The notes beneath the pieces are model-generated. The model searched no databases and was not told where the DNA came from. It was given only the letters and a program-made list of their open reading frames with translations. The position numbers were made by a program, and so were the translations under genes. From assembly GCA_035468355.1 (NCBI GenBank), contig DATITA010000025.1:1-8005 (forward strand): 8,005 nt of DNA, given 5' to 3'. The stretch is from DATKSS01 sp035468355 (lineage in GTDB: Bacteria > Chloroflexota > Dormibacteria > Dormibacterales > Dormibacteraceae). Each line of letters starts with the position of its first letter. Positions within the stretch are counted from its first letter, which is position 1. This document shows, piece after piece, positions 1-6,263 of this stretch.

Positions 1-11
1 TTCTTGGCCAA
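1..11 (-). CDS. rpsN: Probable 30S ribosomal protein S14, first codons only (partial)
   Basis: Only the first three codons and part of a fourth are in the window. They read TTG GCC AAG AA., that is (M)AK followed by Lys or Asn. Bacterial S14 proteins commonly begin MAKK or MAKT, and S14 is the usual gene after rplE in the spc cluster. The TTG lies four bases after the rplE stop. An AGGAAGAGG sequence inside the end of rplE sits seven bases upstream of it, a good ribosome-binding distance. The identity rests on gene order and on this short start, so it is an inference. Whether it is the zinc-binding short form or the long form cannot be told. A TTG start would match rplC and rpsC in the same cluster. 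Confidence 0.5.
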
Positions 12-15
12 ACTC

Positions 16-656
<641 letters not shown>

Positions 657-660
<4 letters not shown>

Positions 661-1043
661 TGGGCCTCCGTCTTGCGCACACGCTCGTAGGGCTCGTCGC
701 AGTGGCGGCAGATCAACGCGCGTGCGCCCGATTCGAGCACCGTGTGCTTGGAACGGGTCGGGCGGGAGCACGAAGGGCAGACGAGCATCACGTTGGAGTA
801 GTCGAGGGCGGCTTCGAAGTCGACCACGCCGCCCTGGGCCACGCTGACTCCGCCGCGCTGCTGCCCGGCCTTGGTGTGGCGCTTCAAGATGTTGACGCCC
901 TTGACGACGATCTTGTGCTTGTCGGGAAGGGTGCGAAGCACCTCGCCCTGCTTGCCCTTGTCCTTGCCGGCGACGACGATCACCGGGTCACCCGGCGCAA
1001 GGTCGAGCCAGCGGCGCTTGGGCTGCGGCTTGTTTTTCAGCAT
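657..1043 (-). CDS. rplX: 50S ribosomal protein L24, with two CxxC pairs
   Basis: L24 is an early 50S assembly protein that contacts domain I of 23S rRNA near the exit tunnel. The protein has 128 residues, starting at the ATG that lies six bases after the rplN stop. A KOW motif covers about residues 17-43 (APGDPVIVVAGKDKGKQGEV), followed by the typical VKGVNILKRH segment at 48-56. The C-terminal part has cysteines at 89 and 92 and at 112 and 115 (CPSC and CRHC), the arrangement expected for a zinc ribbon, as many bacterial L24 proteins have. The length is somewhat above the usual 100-115, with a short basic start (MLKNKPQPKRR) and a charged tail. GGAGG inside rplN lies 14 bases upstream of the start, rather far, so coupling to rplN translation is likely. 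Its TGA stop overlaps the rplE GTG start. Confidence 0.97.
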
Positions 1044-1049
1044 TTGTGA

Positions 1050-1418
1050 CTAGAGGACCTCCGGAGCCAAAGAGATGATCTTCATGAAGTTGCGCTCGCG
1101 CAGCTCTCGGGCCACCGGGCCGAAGATGCGCGTGCCGCGCGGGTTGTTGGCGGTGGCGAGCAGCACCGCGGCGTTCTCGTCGAAACGGATCAGGGAGCCG
1201 TCGGGGCGCTTGAACTCCTTGGTCACGCGGACCACGACGGCCTTGACCACCTCGCCCTTCTTGACCTGGCCGCCCGGCTGCGCCGACTTGACGGTGGCCG
1301 TGATGATGTCGCCCACCGAGGCGTACTTGCGGTAGTGGCCGCCGGCCACGCGGATGCACAGGATCTCTTTGGCTCCTGAGTTGTCCGCGACCTTGAGACG
1401 TGTTTCCTGCTGGATCAT
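1050..1418 (-). CDS. rplN: 50S ribosomal protein L14
   Basis: L14 is a core 50S protein at the subunit interface. It contacts L19 and 16S rRNA and is the docking site for the RsfS silencing factor. The protein is 122 residues, exactly the usual length, and starts MIQQETRLKVADNSGAKEIL, the classic L14 opening. It continues through GGHYRKYASVGDIITATVK and ends ARELRERNFMKIISLAPEVL, which is the family C-terminus. There is no extension at either end, in contrast to several neighbours. The ATG is four bases after the rpsQ TAA; only a weak AAGG is visible upstream. Nothing is out of place. Confidence 0.98.
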   Translation of the reverse strand: MIQQETRLKVADNSGAKEILCIRVAGGHYRKYASVGDIITATVKSAQPGGQVKKGEVVKAVVVRVTKEFKRPDGSLIRFDENAAVLLATANNPRGTRIFGPVARELRERNFMKIISLAPEVL

Positions 1419-1422
1419 CTTG

Positions 1423-1731
1423 TTACTTGGCCTTCTCCACGATCTCGAGCACGCGCCAGCGCTTCTCCTTGGAGATGGGGCGCGTCTCGGCGATGCGGAC
1501 CAGGTCGCCCACGCCGCACTCGTCCTTCTCGTCGTGGACCTTGAACTTGGTGCGCTGCTGCACCGTCTTGCGGTACAGGCGATGGGCCTTGGACGTGCCG
1601 ACCTGGACGATGACGGTCTTGTTCATCTTGTCGGCGATGACTGTGCCCAGGCGGACCTTGCGCTGGCCCCGGGTGTCGATCGGCTTCTCGGTCGGCTTCT
1701 CGGTCGGCTTCTCGGTGGTCGTGTCGCTCAT
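1423..1731 (-). CDS. rpsQ: 30S ribosomal protein S17, with TEKP repeats at its N-terminus
   Basis: S17 is a primary 16S rRNA-binding protein with an OB fold, needed early in 30S assembly. The family core runs from about residue 22: RKVRLGTVIADKMNKTVIVQ, then HRLYRKTVQQRTKFKVHDE, then GVGDLVRIAETRPISKEKRW. The total is 102 residues against the usual 80-90. The extra length is an N-terminal segment in which TEKP occurs three times in a row (residues 6-17), encoded by three identical 12-base units. The ATG overlaps the rpmC stop as ATGA, and a GAGG seven bases upstream supports it. No internal Met follows before the core, so the extension is almost certainly translated. Confidence 0.97.
   Translation of the reverse strand: MSDTTTEKPTEKPTEKPIDTRGQRKVRLGTVIADKMNKTVIVQVGTSKAHRLYRKTVQQRTKFKVHDEKDECGVGDLVRIAETRPISKEKRWRVLEIVEKAK
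1681..1716. repeat. Three perfect 12-base tandem repeats inside rpsQ
   Basis: The plus strand carries CGGCTTCTCGGT three times without a mismatch. On the coding strand each unit gives ACC GAG AAG CCG, or TEKP. The units share the same codon choices throughout, which suggests recent expansion by slippage or unequal recombination rather than selection on the peptide alone. Confidence 0.95.
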
Positions 1732-2039
1732 GACTTGTCCTCGGTCTTCTTACGGGTTCGCTTCGGTTTGACGGCCGGCGCCTCTTCTTTGACCGGCTCC
1801 GCGACGGCGGCGGGCGCTTGTTCGTGGGGCTCGGCGACCGAGGCCAGGATTCCGAAGTCTCGTTCTCGCAGCACGGTCATGATCCGCGCGATGTCATGAC
1901 GCACCTTGGAGATCTGGCTCGCGTTCTCGAGCTGGCCGACGGCGTGCTTGAACCTGAGCTCGTAGAGCTCGCGACGCGCCGTCTTCATGCGCGCGCCCAG
2001 CTCATCGACCTCCAGGACCCTCAGGTCGTCGACTTTCAC
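1728..2039 (-). CDS. rpmC: 50S ribosomal protein L29, with acidic/basic C-terminal tail
   Basis: L29 sits next to L23 at the mouth of the peptide exit tunnel, where SRP and trigger factor dock. The helical-hairpin core is residues 1-65, with family features such as LYELRFKHAVGQLENASQI and the second helix KVRHDIARIMTVLRERDFGI. From about residue 66 to 103 there is an extra tail, first rich in Ala, Pro and Glu, then ending in a Lys/Arg stretch (KPKRTRKKTEDKS). L29 is normally 60-75 residues. The start is GTG at 2039, overlapping the rplP stop as GTGA, with GGAGG six bases upstream. The stop overlaps the rpsQ ATG. The position of the tail near the tunnel exit is inferred from known ribosome structures. 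Confidence 0.95.
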   Translation of the reverse strand: MKVDDLRVLEVDELGARMKTARRELYELRFKHAVGQLENASQISKVRHDIARIMTVLRERDFGILASVAEPHEQAPAAVAEPVKEEAPAVKPKRTRKKTEDKS

Positions 2040-2467
2040 TGGGAACCTCCACCGCCGACCGACTCGGCGCTGACGAACCTGGTCTTGATCGGCAGCTTCG
2101 AGGCGGCGAGCTTCATCGCCTCCTTGGCGACCTGCGGCGTGACACCGCCCATCTCGAACAAGACGCGGCCGGGCTTGATCACTGCGACCCAGCCTTCGGG
2201 GTTGCCCTTGCCGGAGCCCATGCGGGTCTCGGCCGGCTTCTTGGTGATCGACTTGTCGGGAAAGACCCGGATCCAGATCTGGCCGCCACGCTTGACGTGG
2301 CGAGTCATCGCCCGCCGGGCGGCCTCGATCTGCCGGTTGCTCATCCAGCAGGCTTCCATGGCCTGCAGGCCGAAGTCGCCGAACGCCACGGTGGCGCCGC
2401 GCGTCGCGATGCCGGTGCGGCGGCCGCGGTGCATCTTGCGGTACTTGACTCTCTTCGGGATCAGCAT
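2036..2467 (-). CDS. rplP: 50S ribosomal protein L16
   Basis: L16 binds near the A site and helps position tRNA and organise the peptidyl-transferase centre in late 50S assembly. The protein is 143 residues, close to the usual 137-145. It opens with MLIPKRVKYRKMHRGRRTG, a hallmark of the family, and continues with FGDFGLQAMEACWMSNRQIE. The loop KPAETRMGSGKGNPEGWVA holds Arg82, which corresponds to the E. coli Arg81 that can be hydroxylated. The end (SAESVGGGGSQ) is slightly longer and glycine-rich. The ATG shares one base with the rpsC stop (TGATG). Only a weak AAGAAG is seen upstream, so re-initiation after rpsC is the probable mode. Confidence 0.98.
   Translation of the reverse strand: MLIPKRVKYRKMHRGRRTGIATRGATVAFGDFGLQAMEACWMSNRQIEAARRAMTRHVKRGGQIWIRVFPDKSITKKPAETRMGSGKGNPEGWVAVIKPGRVLFEMGGVTPQVAKEAMKLAASKLPIKTRFVSAESVGGGGSQ
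2046..2050 (-). promoter_or_regulatory. Shine-Dalgarno sequence for the GTG start of rpmC
   Basis: GGAGG on the minus strand stands six bases before the GTG at 2039-2037. It lies inside the last codons of rplP and decides the start, since no ATG is near and the next residues (MKVDDLR) fit L29. Confidence 0.85.
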
Positions 2468-3588
2468 CAGGTCTTCTTCTTAGGGGTGGACTTCTTGGCC
2501 GGGGCCTTGGTCTCGGGCTTGGTTTCGGACTTGGTTTCGGGCTTGGTTTCAGCCTTGGCTTCGGCCTTGGTTTCAGCCTTGGGTTCGGTCTTGCTCTCGG
2601 ACTTGGTTTCAGCCTTGGCTTTCGGCTCCGCCTTGGCGCCGCCCTCTGCTTTGGCTTCGCCCTCTGCTTTGGCTTCGCCCTCCGCTTGGGCTTTCGGCGC
2701 TGCCTTGGGCCTGGGAGCGGCGGTCGCCCGGGCGGCCGGCTTGGGCTTGGCTTCGTCGCCGGCCTCCGCAGTGGCGCCTGCAGCTCGCGCGCGCCGCGGC
2801 GCCGGCGTGGACGTGGGCTCGGCGGCGGGCTCGACGATCCCGGCGCTCATGGTCAGGCCCTGGGGTTCGACGGCGACCTCCGGGATCACAGGCTGCGGCG
2901 CGATGACCTCGGCGAGCGGCACCGCGTCCTCCACGATGGGCGCCAGGCGACGCTGGGCCGGAGTGACCTGGTCCTTGTAGATCCAGCACTTGACCCCGAT
3001 CGCGCCGAACGTCGTTTTGGCGGTGGCGCGGCCGAACATGATGTCGGCGCGCAGCGTGTGGAGAGGCACGCGGCCCTCGCGGTCCCATTCGCGGCGCGCC
3101 ATCTCGGCGCCACGCAACCGGCCGCCGCAGTAGATCCTCACGCCCTTGGCGCCCGCGCGCATGGTCCGCAGGATCGCCTGCTTCATCGCGCGCTTGTAGC
3201 TGATGCGGCGCTCGATCTGCGATGCGATGTTCTCGGCGACCAGCTGCGCGTCGAGCTCGGGCTGCTTGATCTCCTGGATGGAGATGCGCACCCGGTTGCC
3301 GAAGCGCTTCTCGAGGTCCTCTCGAAGCTGATCGACCGATGCCCCGCCCTTGCCGATGACAATTCCGGGCTTGGCGGTGTGGATGGTCACCGTGAGCTGG
3401 GCGTTGGAGGAGCGCTCGGTCTCGATCTTCGCGATGCCGGCATTGCGCAGGCGCGCGAGGATGATTCGGCGCATCTCGAGGTCCTCGTGCAGCATCTTGG
3501 TGTAGTCCTTGGGGTTCGCGAACCAGTTCGCCTCCCAGGGGCGGAACACGCCAAGACGGAATGCGTTCGGATGGACTTTATGACCCAA
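2467..3588 (-). CDS. rpsC: 30S ribosomal protein S3, with long repetitive C-terminal tail
   Basis: S3 lies on the 30S head at the mRNA entry channel, where with S4 and S5 it forms the helicase site. The core spans residues 1 to about 213: MGHKVHPNAFRLGV, a type II KH domain with the GKGG loop at 79-82, and the C-terminal S3 domain with RIYCGGRLRGAEMARREW and FGRATAKTTFGAIGVKCWIY. S3 is normally 210-240 residues; this one has 373. The extra 160 residues change from Pro/Ala/Val-rich (about 215-300) to EAKAEG units (305-322), then nine K-x-E-x tetrapeptides (325-360), ending KKSTPKKKT. Positive and negative charges alternate, so a flexible or helical tail is likely. The start is TTG at 3588, directly after the rplV TAG; no ATG fits the conserved opening, and a GAGG is nine bases upstream. 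Confidence 0.97.
   Translation of the reverse strand: MGHKVHPNAFRLGVFRPWEANWFANPKDYTKMLHEDLEMRRIILARLRNAGIAKIETERSSNAQLTVTIHTAKPGIVIGKGGASVDQLREDLEKRFGNRVRISIQEIKQPELDAQLVAENIASQIERRISYKRAMKQAILRTMRAGAKGVRIYCGGRLRGAEMARREWDREGRVPLHTLRADIMFGRATAKTTFGAIGVKCWIYKDQVTPAQRRLAPIVEDAVPLAEVIAPQPVIPEVAVEPQGLTMSAGIVEPAAEPTSTPAPRRARAAGATAEAGDEAKPKPAARATAAPRPKAAPKAQAEGEAKAEGEAKAEGGAKAEPKAKAETKSESKTEPKAETKAEAKAETKPETKSETKPETKAPAKKSTPKKKT
2509..2616. repeat. Degenerate 12-base tandem repeats in the rpsC tail
   Basis: Nine 12-base units follow one another, with plus-strand consensus near CTTGGTTTCGGV. CTTG recurs every 12 bases from about 2506 to 2614. On the coding strand each unit encodes K-x-E-x, with x being Ala, Pro, Ser or Thr. 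Copies differ at several positions, so the array is older or less uniform than the one in rpsQ. Confidence 0.9.
2623..2676. repeat. 18-base tandem repeats in the rpsC tail
   Basis: GCCCTCTGCTTTGGCTTC occurs twice in exact tandem (2641-2676), followed by a third, diverged unit at 2623-2640. The coding strand gives EAKAEG, EAKAEG and GAKAEP. It adjoins the 12-base array and shares its GCTTTGG/CTTGG element, which suggests that both expanded from the same ancestral Lys/Glu/Ala segment. Confidence 0.9.
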
Positions 3589-3978
3589 CTACTTCGTCCT
3601 CTCTGTGGGGCGCGTTGCGCGCGCGCCGGCGCCTTGCGGTTGGTCTTCGACGACCGCGGTGATGTGGCAGGTGCGGTGGAAGAACTCGTGGGCCATGCTC
3701 CGGCTCACGGGGCGGCGGCGGCGGAAGGTCGGGCCCTCGTCGATGAGGATCTGCTTCAACACGAGGTCGTCACGGTTCAGGTTGAAGTTGTGCTCGGCAT
3801 TGGCCGCGGCGGACTTGATGGCCTTGGCGACGTCGCGCGCGGCGTGCTTGGGCGAGAACTCGAGCTGCGCCAAAGCGTCGGCAACCCTCATCCCCTTCAC
3901 CATGTCGGCCACGAGCCGCGCCTTGCGCGGCGTACGGCGGACAAACCTCTGCACTGCTGAAACTTCCATCGTCGCCAT
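3589..3978 (-). CDS. rplV: 50S ribosomal protein L22, with divergent tunnel hairpin
   Basis: L22 binds all domains of 23S rRNA, and its long beta-hairpin lines the exit-tunnel constriction together with L4. The family core is clear: VQRFVRRTPRKARLVADMVK, then KSAAANAEHNFNLNRDDLVL, then GPTFRRRRP and HRTCHITAVVED. The length of 129 is a little above the usual 110-115, owing to a short Gly/Ala/Arg/Thr tail. The hairpin aligns with E. coli L22 without gaps, but its tip reads S-M-A (94-96) where E. coli has Gly-Arg-Ala. A second Met at residue 4 is a possible start; neither has a clear Shine-Dalgarno, and the first ATG, three bases after the rpsS stop, is preferred. The stop codon abuts the rpsC TTG. 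Confidence 0.97.
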   Translation of the reverse strand: MATMEVSAVQRFVRRTPRKARLVADMVKGMRVADALAQLEFSPKHAARDVAKAIKSAAANAEHNFNLNRDDLVLKQILIDEGPTFRRRRPVSRSMAHEFFHRTCHITAVVEDQPQGAGARATRPTERTK

Positions 3979-3981
3979 CTA

Positions 3982-4266
3982 CTACTTGAGTGCCGTCGAC
4001 TTTTCGGTGTGGGTGCCGTGGCCGCGGAAGTGCCGCGTCGGCGCAAACTCGCCCAGCCGGTGGCCGACCATGTTCTCGCTGATGAAGACGGGCACGTGCT
4101 TGCGACCGTCGTGCACTGCAATGGTGTGACCGACCATGTCCGGATAGATGACCGAGGCGCGCGCCCAGGTGCGAATCACCTTCTTGTCGCGTGTCTGGTT
4201 CATCTTGTCGATCTTTTCCTTCAGCGCGGGGCTGATGAACGGCCCCTTCTTCAATGAGCGTGACAT
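3982..4266 (-). CDS. rpsS: 30S ribosomal protein S19
   Basis: S19 is on the 30S head, binds together with S13, and touches the A-site finger and bridge region. The protein is 94 residues, the normal length. It begins MSRSLKKGPFISPALKEKI, the family opening, and carries IRTWARASVIYPDMVGHTIA, then HDGRKHVPVFISENMVGHRL and GEFAPTRHFRGHG. The ATG follows the rplB TAG directly (TAGATG). A polypurine run lies upstream, with no clean Shine-Dalgarno, so coupling to rplB is likely. Nothing unusual is seen, and no tail is present. Confidence 0.98.
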   Translation of the reverse strand: MSRSLKKGPFISPALKEKIDKMNQTRDKKVIRTWARASVIYPDMVGHTIAVHDGRKHVPVFISENMVGHRLGEFAPTRHFRGHGTHTEKSTALK

Positions 4267-5109
4267 CTACTTCTTTCTTCCCTTCTTCTCGCGGCGGCGG
4301 ATGATCAGCTTGTCCGAGGCCTTCTTCGGCTTGCGCGTGCGGTAGCCCAGAGCGGGCTTGCCCCACGGGGTCTTGGGGTTGCCACCGGGCCCGGTCTTGC
4401 CCTCGCCACCACCGTGCGGATGGTCGCGGGGGTTCATGGTCGAGCCGCGGACGGTGGGTCTGACCCCGAGCCAGCGGCTGCGTCCGGCCTTGCCGCCCGA
4501 CTCGTTCTCGTGCTCGATATTACCGACCTGGCCGATCGTGGCCTGGCAGCGAACGTGAATCCGGCGCAGCTCGCCCGACGGCATGCGCACGACGGCGTAG
4601 TCGCCTTCCTTGGCCAGCAGCTGCGCGGAGGCCCCTGCAGACCGCACGAGCTGGCCTCCGCGGCCGAGCGTCAGCTCGATGTTGTGGATGGTCGAACCGA
4701 CCGGGATGTTGGACAGCGGGAGGGCGTTGCCGATGCGAACCGGCGCCTCCTCCCCACTCTCGATGGGGTCGCCGACCTTAAGGCCGAGAGGCGCGAGGAT
4801 GTAGCGCTTCTCGCCGTCCTTGTAGTGGATCAGCGCGATGCGGGCGCTGCGGTTGGGGTCGTACTCGATGGTCGCGACCTTGCCCGGCACGCCGTGCTTG
4901 TCGCGCTTGAAGTCGATCTTGCGGTAGAGCTTGCGGTAGCCGCCCCCCTGGTGCCGTGTGGTGATGCGGCCCTGGTTGTTGCGGCCGGCATGCGTAGGGA
5001 TGGACTCGAGAAGAGTCTTTTCCGGCTCATCGGTCGTGATCTCGTCAAAGCCCGAGATGGACATGAAACGTCGGCCCGGGCTGGTCGGCTTGAACTTTCT
5101 CAGGGGCAT
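4267..5109 (-). CDS. rplB: 50S ribosomal protein L2
   Basis: L2 is one of the most conserved 50S proteins, needed for subunit association, tRNA binding and peptidyl-transferase activity. The 280 residues match the family length of about 275. Seen in order are MPLRKFKPTSPGRRF, HAGRNNQGRITTRHQGGGYR, the OB-fold region YDPNRSARIALIHYKDG, the SH3-like part with GGQLVRSAGASAQLLAKEGD, and the loop STMNPRDHPHGGGEGK with His230, which corresponds to the functionally important E. coli His229. The C-terminus is strongly basic, as usual. The ATG is three bases after the rplW stop, with GGAG ten bases upstream. The protein looks fully ordinary. Confidence 0.99.
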   Translation of the reverse strand: MPLRKFKPTSPGRRFMSISGFDEITTDEPEKTLLESIPTHAGRNNQGRITTRHQGGGYRKLYRKIDFKRDKHGVPGKVATIEYDPNRSARIALIHYKDGEKRYILAPLGLKVGDPIESGEEAPVRIGNALPLSNIPVGSTIHNIELTLGRGGQLVRSAGASAQLLAKEGDYAVVRMPSGELRRIHVRCQATIGQVGNIEHENESGGKAGRSRWLGVRPTVRGSTMNPRDHPHGGGEGKTGPGGNPKTPWGKPALGYRTRKPKKASDKLIIRRREKKGRKK

Positions 5110-5112
5110 CTT

Positions 5113-5427
5113 CTATACGCTCCCGAACAGGCCTTCAATTTTCTGGCCCTCGCCAAGAGTCACGATGGCTTTCTTCCAGTCGGCCGTGTGCCCGGTCGAG
5201 CCCAGGCGCCGGGCGCTGCGACGCTTCTTGCCGCGCATGCTGACGGTGTTCACGTCGCGGACCTTGATGCCCTGCGCCTCGTACTGCTCCTCGAGCGCCT
5301 TCTTAATGTCGGTCTTGGTGGCGCGCGGCGATACGCGGAACGTGTACCGCCCCTGCGTGTACAGCATGTAAGTGCGCTCGGTGATGACCGGGCCGATCAC
5401 GATCTCGGAGGCGGCGCGCGTCGTCAC
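5113..5427 (-). CDS. rplW: 50S ribosomal protein L23
   Basis: L23 is at the tunnel exit and is the main docking site for trigger factor and SRP. The protein has 104 residues, near the usual 95-100. Family features are IGPVITERTY near the start, YTFRVSPRATKTDIKKALEE, then VRDVNTVSMRGKKRR and the closing DWKKAIVTLGEGQKIEGLF. The start is GTG at 5427, which overlaps the rplD stop as GTGA. It is firmly supported by GAAGGAGG seven bases upstream. No ATG is available before the conserved segment. No long extension is present, unlike in its tunnel-exit neighbour L29. Confidence 0.97.
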   Translation of the reverse strand: MTTRAASEIVIGPVITERTYMLYTQGRYTFRVSPRATKTDIKKALEEQYEAQGIKVRDVNTVSMRGKKRRSARRLGSTGHTADWKKAIVTLGEGQKIEGLFGSV

Positions 5428-6263
5428 TTGGCGTCCTCCTTCTGGCGCGGGCTGAAGTTCTCCTCGATGAGCTCAATCGACTCCTTGGAGAGCAACAGGT
5501 ACGTGTGCGTGAAGAGGTCGCGGATGCTCAGGTTGCGAGCGAGCACGATCTTGGTGTCGGGCAGGTTCTCGAAGGACCGGCTGACCACGTAGTTGGGCGC
5601 CGGCAGCACGACCAGCGCGGAGCTGTCGAACCCGATCGCCGACATGAGCTCGCGGGCCTGCTTGGTCTTGGGCTCGTCGAAGACGAAGCTCTCGATCACG
5701 CGGACCTGGCCGTCGATGGCCTTCTGGCTGAGCGCGGAGCGAAGGGCGAGGCGGCGCATCTGCCTCGGCATGCGCTGCGCGTAGCTGCGGGGGTGTGGGC
5801 CGAACACGGTGCCACCGCCCTTCATGGACGGCTCGCGGATCGATCCGTGGCGGGCGCGGCCGGTGCCCTTCTGGCGGTAGGGTTTGGCGCCGCCGCCCGA
5901 GACCGCGCCGCGGGTCTTGGTGGAGGCGGTGCCCTGGCGGGCGTTGGCCATCTGGCGGAGGTATGCCTGGTGCATCACCGGCATGTTCGGCGTCTCGGCA
6001 AAGATGGCCTCCGGCAAGTCGACTTCGCCGTTGCGCTCTCCGAGCGCGTCGAAGAAGGGCACCTGCAGCGGGTTGCTCTCGGACGCCTCGGGCTTGCGAC
6101 GCGCGGCCGCCTTGCGGGTGGCCGGCTTTCGAGCAGCGACCTTCCTGGGCGTGGCCTTGGCCGCGGTCCGGGTCGACGTCTTCGACTTGGCCGTCGTCTT
6201 CGCCTTGGACGTGGTCGTCTTGCCTGTTGTCTTCGGCTTGCCCTTGGGCTTGCTTGCCGCCAT
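5424..6263 (-). CDS. rplD: 50S ribosomal protein L4, with histone-like basic N-terminal tail
   Basis: L4 is an early assembly protein of the 50S; its extended loop reaches the exit-tunnel constriction. In E. coli it also represses its own operon. The start is the ATG sharing one base with the rplC stop (TAATG), with GAGG eight bases upstream, giving 279 residues against the usual 200-210. Residues 1 to about 62 form a tail of Lys, Ala, Thr and Arg (such as KTTTSKAKTTAKSKTS and KVAARKPATRKAAARRKPEA), similar in composition to linker-histone tails. The core starts near NPLQVPFFDALGERNGEVDL. The tunnel loop is NARQGTASTKTRGAVSGGGA through TGRARHGSIREPSMKGGG and FGPHPRSYAQRMPRQMRRLA. No alternative start with a Shine-Dalgarno lies between tail and core. 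E. coli-type autoregulation cannot be judged because no leader is visible. Confidence 0.96.
   Translation of the reverse strand: MAASKPKGKPKTTGKTTTSKAKTTAKSKTSTRTAAKATPRKVAARKPATRKAAARRKPEASESNPLQVPFFDALGERNGEVDLPEAIFAETPNMPVMHQAYLRQMANARQGTASTKTRGAVSGGGAKPYRQKGTGRARHGSIREPSMKGGGTVFGPHPRSYAQRMPRQMRRLALRSALSQKAIDGQVRVIESFVFDEPKTKQARELMSAIGFDSSALVVLPAPNYVVSRSFENLPDTKIVLARNLSIRDLFTHTYLLLSKESIELIEENFSPRQKEDAK
5435..5442 (-). promoter_or_regulatory. Strong Shine-Dalgarno for the GTG start of rplW
   Basis: GAAGGAGG on the minus strand lies seven bases before the GTG at 5427-5425, within the last codons of rplD. It fixes the non-ATG start and is one of the three strongest ribosome-binding sites in the window. 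Confidence 0.9.

Noticed and set aside
2506..2690. Regular repeats that might suggest a CRISPR array
   Set aside because: Units are 12 and 18 bases, directly adjacent without spacers, and in frame with rpsC. They are a protein-coding tandem repeat.
3661..3735. A compensated frameshift in the L22 hairpin
   Set aside because: The alignment with E. coli L22 has no gaps and both flanks are conserved in the same frame; the alternative frames do not restore the usual motif.
2686..3960. Plus-strand open frame of 424 codons opposite rpsC and rplV
   Set aside because: It is antisense to two certain ribosomal genes in GC-rich DNA, where the opposite strand is often free of stops. Its translation has no recognisable domain and is dominated by Gly, Arg, Ala, Leu and Asp.
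4414..5592. Plus-strand open frame of 392 codons opposite rplB, rplW and part of rplD
   Set aside because: It is a shadow of conserved genes; composition is low-complexity and no family is recognisable.
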